Of a stretch of 49,654 nt of DNA, positions 45,788 through 49,654 are shown piece after piece. Both the position numbers and the translations under genes were made by a program. Source of the DNA: Chitinophaga deserti. Its GTDB lineage: Bacteria > Bacteroidota > Bacteroidia > Chitinophagales > Chitinophagaceae. Position 1 is the first letter of the stretch; the number at the start of each line of letters is the position of its first letter. The stretch is from contig NZ_QFFK01000018.1 of the NCBI RefSeq assembly GCF_003149455.1, forward strand, positions 1 to 49,654. Direction: 5' to 3'. Below the pieces are notes generated by a model. The model saw only the letters and a program-made list of their open reading frames with translations, made no database searches and was not told the DNA's origin.

Positions 45788-48700
45788 ATGAGGAAATTGA
45801 TGTTCGCCGCGCTGATGGTGTGTTCCATGCAGGGGATGGCGCAAAAAACAGTTCCGTACTTCGGTAAAATAAACTGGATCAGCGGATATGCGAGAGAGAT
45901 TTCGGGCGAGAACATCCGTTATTTCTCAGCATTCCCCGACTATGCCAATATAGCACTCCTCACGCGTGCTACCGACGGACAGAAAGAGATCACCTGGGAA
46001 ACGGCCCCCGTACCTGCAAAGGTAAAAGGGCAGTATGTGTACTTCAGCTGGGTAGCAGGCCATTCTTCCGCCACCAACAGCGGCAACCGCAATTTTGATC
46101 TGTATGCTGATGGCAGAAAGATACTCACGTTCACGACTAAACCCGGTAATACAGACCCCAACTGGTCGTATGCCGGGGCAGACAGCAGCCGTATTGTGTT
46201 TACCCAAACCAAGCGGGATGGCGCCAACGATGCGCATGGGCTCGCCTTCCTCCGCCTGCCGGTCTCTAAAGTAACGCCGGGCAAACCTGTTACCCTGAAA
46301 GTGGTGGGCCAGGCACAGCAGAGTAACGACTGGTACATGACGTTTAAATTCACCTTTGAGGAGAAAGTAGACATCGCAACACAGCCTTTCCTCCTGAAGA
46401 ATGGCAAACAACCACTGTCGCTTACCGCGCTGCACTTCGGGCAGCCCCGCACCTTCCAGGTAAAGGCGGGCAATGCCATGCATTCCTTTGTGGTAAATGA
46501 AGGCCTTACCACTTTCGATGTACCCGTATCCCCTGTTTCGAAACCAGACAGCATACGCGTGCAAATCCTCGACGGCAAAAAGGTAGTAACGGATAAGTAT
46601 GTGCAGTTAAAACCCATCGTACAGCGCGAACTTCATCTCATCCATCATTCCCATACCGATATCGGTTATTCTCATCTGCAACCCGATGTATTAAAAATAC
46701 ACCTCAAAAACATCGACGATGCGCTGGAAATGATCGCTGCCACGAAGGATTATCCTGAAGCGGCGCGGTTCAAATGGAACATCGAATCGCTTTGGGCGGT
46801 GGAACACTGGCTGAAGCAGGCCAGTCCCGAACGTAAAGCAGCATTCGTGCAGGCGGTGAAAGACGGCGGCATCTGCCTGTCGGCCCTTTACGCCAACATC
46901 CTCACCGGCCTCAGTCTCCCGGAAGAAATGTTCCACTACACGGATTACGCGGCGCAACTGAAAAAGGAATACGGCTTCAACATCCCCAGCGCCATGATCT
47001 CCGATGTACCAGGCTATACCTGGACGACGGTGACGGCCCTGGCAAAAGGGGGCGTTAAATACTTCTCCAGCGGCCCGAACTACCTCGGAGAGAACCACCC
47101 CTACCTGGGCGACCGTGTAGGGCATTTCGTGCGTACCTGGGGCGATAAGCCCGTATACTGGACCAGCCCCTCCGGAGAAGAGAAGATCCTGTTCTGGACA
47201 GGCGGCAAAGGCTATTCCTCCTGGCATGGCACCGCTCCCGGCGCAGTGTTCGAACGCGGGCCTAAGAAGATAGCCGATTATGTGCAGGAGCTGACGGATA
47301 AGAACTATCCCTATTCCATGGTGCAATGGCGCTATAATGTGGTGGCGGATAATGGTCCGATTGATACGGCCATCAGCCGCTTCGTGAAAGAATGGAATGA
47401 AAAGTACACTTCTCCCAAACTCATCCTCAATACGCCCGACCGCCTCTTCGCGGATTTCGAAAAGCTGTATGGTAAAGACCTGCCGGTTGTTACGGGAGAC
47501 ATTACGCCTTACTGGGAAGACGGGGCAGGTTCCACTGCACAGGAAGAAGGACAGAACCGCGTGAACAGCCTGCGCCTGCAGCAGATCGCCAATGCCTACG
47601 CCATCCTTGCACCGGGCCGTTACCAGCCGCAATCGTTTTACGAGGCATGGACCAACATCCTCATGTTCCACGAACATACCTGGGGTGCGCACAACAGCAT
47701 ATCCCAGCCGGATGTTTCGTTTGTAACAGAACAGTGGCGCATCAAGAAACTATATATGCAGGAAGGCGACCAGCAGACCAATGCCCTGAAAGCATCGCTC
47801 CTTGCTCCCATTGCAGAGGCATCCTCCAAACGGATTGTTGTAGTGAATACGCATTCCTGGCCGGCCTCCGGTCCGGTGGAAGTGGAGATGGCAGGTAAAT
47901 CCGTAAAGGATGCGAAGGGAAAGAAATACCCGCTTCAAAAACTGCAATCCGGCAAGTACGTATTCATTGCGGAAAATGTACCCTCATTCGGATCTGCGGT
48001 GTATACCATTTCCGATGAAGCGGTTAAATCCGCAACGCCTTTCAAACGCGGGTCGCAATCACTTTCCAACGGGAATATTTCACTGGCCTGGGATGCGCAG
48101 AATGGCAGTATTACGGAACTTTCAGGTGCAGACGGGCATAACATGGCCGGTACCTTCCGGGAACAGGGACTGAACAGCTTCTGGTATGTACCCGGGCAGG
48201 ACCCGGCCGCCGCACAATCCGCCCTCTCCTTACAGGCTACTGTGGTGGAAGAAGGTCCGGTAGTGACGGTGATATCTCTGAAAGGTGAAGCACCCGGCAC
48301 CAACTCCATCGAAAAGCGCATTGTATTATATGCTGGAGCAAAGGAGGCAGTGATTGAAAACATCATTGATAAAAAGCCTGTTCGCAGTAAAGAAGCGGTT
48401 CACTTTGGATTCCCCTTCGGCATTGCTTCCGGCGAAACTACGCTGGACGCTGGTTATGGCACTACCCGTTATCTGAAAGATCAGCTCCCCGGCTCCAATA
48501 TGGACTTCCTCTATGGCCGCCGCTGGCTGGATGTCTCGGATGCTACCCGCGGCCTGCAATGGATGCTGCTGGAAACGCCTATGGTAGAGCCCGGCGCCAT
48601 GATCGACGAACGGCAGGTTATTAACGGCAGCCACAAGGAATGGCGCAAAGAAGGCAAACACACCTCCAACTGGTTTGCTTATGTGATGAACAATTACTGG

Positions 48701-49096
48701 CATACCAATTACAAGGCAGACCAGCAGGGCGTGAGCAATTACCGCTATGCACTTCGCCCCCATGGCGCTACTACCGGTACTGAAATGGAAAAAGCTGCCG
48801 CCATGTTCACACAGCCCTTCCTCAGCTTCCCGCTGAAGGCAGGTGTTACGGTAACGGGAAGCCTTTTCAGCCTGAGTAATCCTGCTATTGTTGCCACTTC
48901 TATCACACCATTGGAAAACGGCCGCCTGATGGTGCGCCTGTTCAATCCGGAGAAAACCGCACAAAGCACCCGGTTCATTTGGGGCTCCATGAAAGCCTCG
49001 GGCATTGTGCAACAGCAATCAGGAAAAGCATTGACAGTAAATGCTGATATTCAACTGCCGGGAATGGGTGTGCATGAATACATCATCATACCGTAA
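45788..49096 (+). CDS. GH38 alpha-mannosidase, exported
   Basis: A 1102-residue enzyme with a signal peptide ending GMAQ, an extra N-terminal beta domain (about 20-270), a GH38 catalytic barrel and a large C-terminal beta region. Zinc ligands and nucleophile are visible: His289 and Asp291 in HSHTDIGY, Asp406 (nucleophile and ligand) in ISDVPGYTW, and His628/His630 in FHEHTWGAHN. GH38 enzymes release alpha-linked mannose with retention. The export signal places it in the periplasm or on the surface, feeding the porter and the kinase-isomerase encoded upstream. The N-terminal extension (NFDLYADGRKILTF, SYAGADSSRIVFTQ) looks carbohydrate-binding. A terminator lies 238 bp past the stop. Confidence 0.93.
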   Translation: MRKLMFAALMVCSMQGMAQKTVPYFGKINWISGYAREISGENIRYFSAFPDYANIALLTRATDGQKEITWETAPVPAKVKGQYVYFSWVAGHSSATNSGNRNFDLYADGRKILTFTTKPGNTDPNWSYAGADSSRIVFTQTKRDGANDAHGLAFLRLPVSKVTPGKPVTLKVVGQAQQSNDWYMTFKFTFEEKVDIATQPFLLKNGKQPLSLTALHFGQPRTFQVKAGNAMHSFVVNEGLTTFDVPVSPVSKPDSIRVQILDGKKVVTDKYVQLKPIVQRELHLIHHSHTDIGYSHLQPDVLKIHLKNIDDALEMIAATKDYPEAARFKWNIESLWAVEHWLKQASPERKAAFVQAVKDGGICLSALYANILTGLSLPEEMFHYTDYAAQLKKEYGFNIPSAMISDVPGYTWTTVTALAKGGVKYFSSGPNYLGENHPYLGDRVGHFVRTWGDKPVYWTSPSGEEKILFWTGGKGYSSWHGTAPGAVFERGPKKIADYVQELTDKNYPYSMVQWRYNVVADNGPIDTAISRFVKEWNEKYTSPKLILNTPDRLFADFEKLYGKDLPVVTGDITPYWEDGAGSTAQEEGQNRVNSLRLQQIANAYAILAPGRYQPQSFYEAWTNILMFHEHTWGAHNSISQPDVSFVTEQWRIKKLYMQEGDQQTNALKASLLAPIAEASSKRIVVVNTHSWPASGPVEVEMAGKSVKDAKGKKYPLQKLQSGKYVFIAENVPSFGSAVYTISDEAVKSATPFKRGSQSLSNGNISLAWDAQNGSITELSGADGHNMAGTFREQGLNSFWYVPGQDPAAAQSALSLQATVVEEGPVVTVISLKGEAPGTNSIEKRIVLYAGAKEAVIENIIDKKPVRSKEAVHFGFPFGIASGETTLDAGYGTTRYLKDQLPGSNMDFLYGRRWLDVSDATRGLQWMLLETPMVEPGAMIDERQVINGSHKEWRKEGKHTSNWFAYVMNNYWHTNYKADQQGVSNYRYALRPHGATTGTEMEKAAAMFTQPFLSFPLKAGVTVTGSLFSLSNPAIVATSITPLENGRLMVRLFNPEKTAQSTRFIWGSMKASGIVQQQSGKALTVNADIQLPGMGVHEYIIIP

Positions 49097-49196
49097 ACGG
49101 CTATCCAGTTTGTTAAAATACTATCAGAAGCGCCATTTAAGTGTTTTTCAAGGTACGCCTTAGGATATTTTTCAAATCATTCATAATCAACCAATT

Positions 49197-49312
49197 GCTC
49201 TACCAACCTTCAGTCATCCTCCATCCATCCTCCTACCAACCTATAGCAAACCCTTGATTTTGCTGAACGTGGATGGAGGATGGATGGAGGATGGCAGTAG
49301 GATGTCAGTAAT
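49197..49312. repeat. Inverted pair of 11-bp-period arrays
   Basis: Left half in 11-bp units: GCTCTACCAAC (49197), CTTCAGTCATC (49208), CTCCATCCATC (49219), CTCCTACCAAC (49230), CTATAGCAAAC (49241). Right half: GTGGATGGAGG (49269), ATGGATGGAGG (49280), ATGGCAGTAGG (49291), ATGTCAGTAAT (49302). Bases 49215-49233 and 49275-49293 are a perfect 19-bp inverted match with a 41-bp spacer, so RNA from here could form a long hairpin. Confidence 0.8.
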
Positions 49313-49333
49313 CAATCTGATGCGATATTAATG

Positions 49334-49370
49334 CAAGGCTGGTTTTCTCGGATACCAGCCTTGTTGTTTT
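49334..49370 (+). terminator. Intrinsic terminator of the mannose operon
   Basis: CAAGGCTGGT pairs with ACCAGCCTTG around a 10-base loop and is followed by TTGTTTT. It is 238 bp beyond the mannosidase stop, so the inverted 11-bp arrays probably lie in the 3' untranslated part of the operon mRNA. Confidence 0.85.
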
Positions 49371-49398
49371 CACCTGAATTCAATTTCCCGAAACCCCT

Positions 49399-49486
49399 GA
49401 GGCCGATTACAGGCCAATTAGAGGCCAATTACAGGCCGATTACACCGGGATTAGAGGCCGATTAGCGGCCAAATTGAGGCTAACCA
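49399..49486. repeat. Degenerate 11-bp-period tandem array, right
   Basis: Eight units: GAGGCCGATTA (49399), CAGGCCAATTA (49410), GAGGCCAATTA (49421), CAGGCCGATTA (49432), CACCGGGATTA (49443), GAGGCCGATTA (49454), GCGGCCAAATT (49465), GAGGCTAACCA (49476). Variation is concentrated at unit positions 1 and 7. The array ends 41 bp before the right 125-bp block. Confidence 0.88.
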
Positions 49487-49527
49487 AAATCGATTAATTT
49501 GCTAAAGCCTCCATATCAGCCTAAAAG

Positions 49528-49652
49528 TGTCTTACACTGAAAAAACTTTACAGGGTTAGGGGGTTAAGTACGGGATTGGCTTGACAGCATTGTCGTTAAA
49601 CACTGTTTTCGCTTTACAGTTACTTGGCTTGCGATCAAATTCGCTTTACAAT
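49528..49652. repeat. Right copy of 125-bp terminal inverted repeat
   Basis: The exact reverse complement of 1-125. Two further bases lie beyond it at the window edge. Read outward it starts TGTCTTACACTG and contains CTTTACAGGG and CGCTTTACA. Confidence 0.9.
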
Positions 49653-49654
49653 TG

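Larger units (their letters stand above)
49097..49654. other. Gene-free repeat region at the right edge
   Basis: The 558 bp hold, in order: an unremarkable AT-rich stretch, an inverted pair of 11-bp-period arrays (49197-49312), a terminator (49334-49370), another 11-bp array (49399-49486) and the right 125-bp terminal repeat. No gene is seen, though a frame without stops runs from about 49563 through the repeat to the window edge. Confidence 0.7.

Noticed and set aside
1..49654. The whole window as a transposon or integrative element bounded by inverted repeats
   Set aside because: No transposase, integrase, relaxase or conjugation gene is present and the content is ordinary chromosomal metabolism. 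A contig ending in shared repeats explains the inverted ends more simply, though it is not proved.
49528..49654. Start of a protein-coding gene within the terminal repeat
   Set aside because: A frame without stops runs outward from about 49563 to the edge and is rich in hydrophobic residues, but it is only about 30 codons long and has no clear start, so it cannot be called.

Overview
The window looks like chromosome of a Bacteroidota bacterium, most like the Chitinophaga group. The reasons are three SusC/SusD pairs each preceded by an ECF sigma factor and a FecR anti-sigma factor, lipoproteins with short Bacteroidota-type lipoboxes, DUF4369 and DUF5689 proteins, sparse Shine-Dalgarno sequences, and about half GC by eye. 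The genus is an inference. No rRNA, tRNA, transposase, phage gene or CRISPR array was seen.

Layout. 1-258: repeat DNA at the window edge. 270-2770 (minus): sugar-acid pair, an IlvD/Edd dehydratase and an SDR. 2892-10474 (minus): system A, sigma - FecR - SusC - SusD - GH18. 10617-11837: a metallo-hydrolase divergent from an HxlR regulator. 11855-14814 (minus): an EthD-like lipoprotein, a ChrB-domain/AraC fusion, the chromate transporter ChrA and a small exported protein. 14996-16780 (plus): a GH123-type glycosidase. 17054-26372 (plus): system B, sigma - FecR - SusC - SusD - two DUF4369/TlpA thioredoxin proteins. 26434-29333: two Lrp/AsnC regulators and a Cys/Met-metabolism PLP enzyme. 29681-39432 (plus): system C, sigma - FecR - SusC - SusD - endonuclease/phosphatase - DUF5689 lipoprotein. 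39518-41579: a D-lactate-type dehydrogenase and an AT-rich lipoprotein of unknown function. 41756-49096 (plus): a mannose operon made of a ROK-kinase/phosphomannose-isomerase fusion, a sugar porter and a GH38 alpha-mannosidase. 49097-49654: repeat DNA.

How the genes fit together. Each sigma/FecR/SusC set has an STN domain on its SusC, the arrangement in which ligand binding at the outer membrane is signalled through FecR to the sigma factor. The cargo genes differ: glycan (A), a thiol-redox system with no glycosidase (B), and a phosphoester or nucleic-acid-like system (C). The last operon encodes a nearly complete route from mannoside to fructose-6-phosphate in three genes, with kinase and isomerase fused in one 872-residue protein.

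The most unusual non-coding signal is at the edges. The window begins and ends with the same 125-bp sequence in inverted orientation. On the inner side of each copy lies a degenerate tandem array with an 11-bp period, and both arrays read as AGGC plus a variable part when oriented toward the 125-bp block. A third 11-bp-period array, split into two inverted halves with a 19-bp perfect match, lies in the probable 3' untranslated region of the mannosidase operon. These look like copies of a repeat family that I do not recognise.
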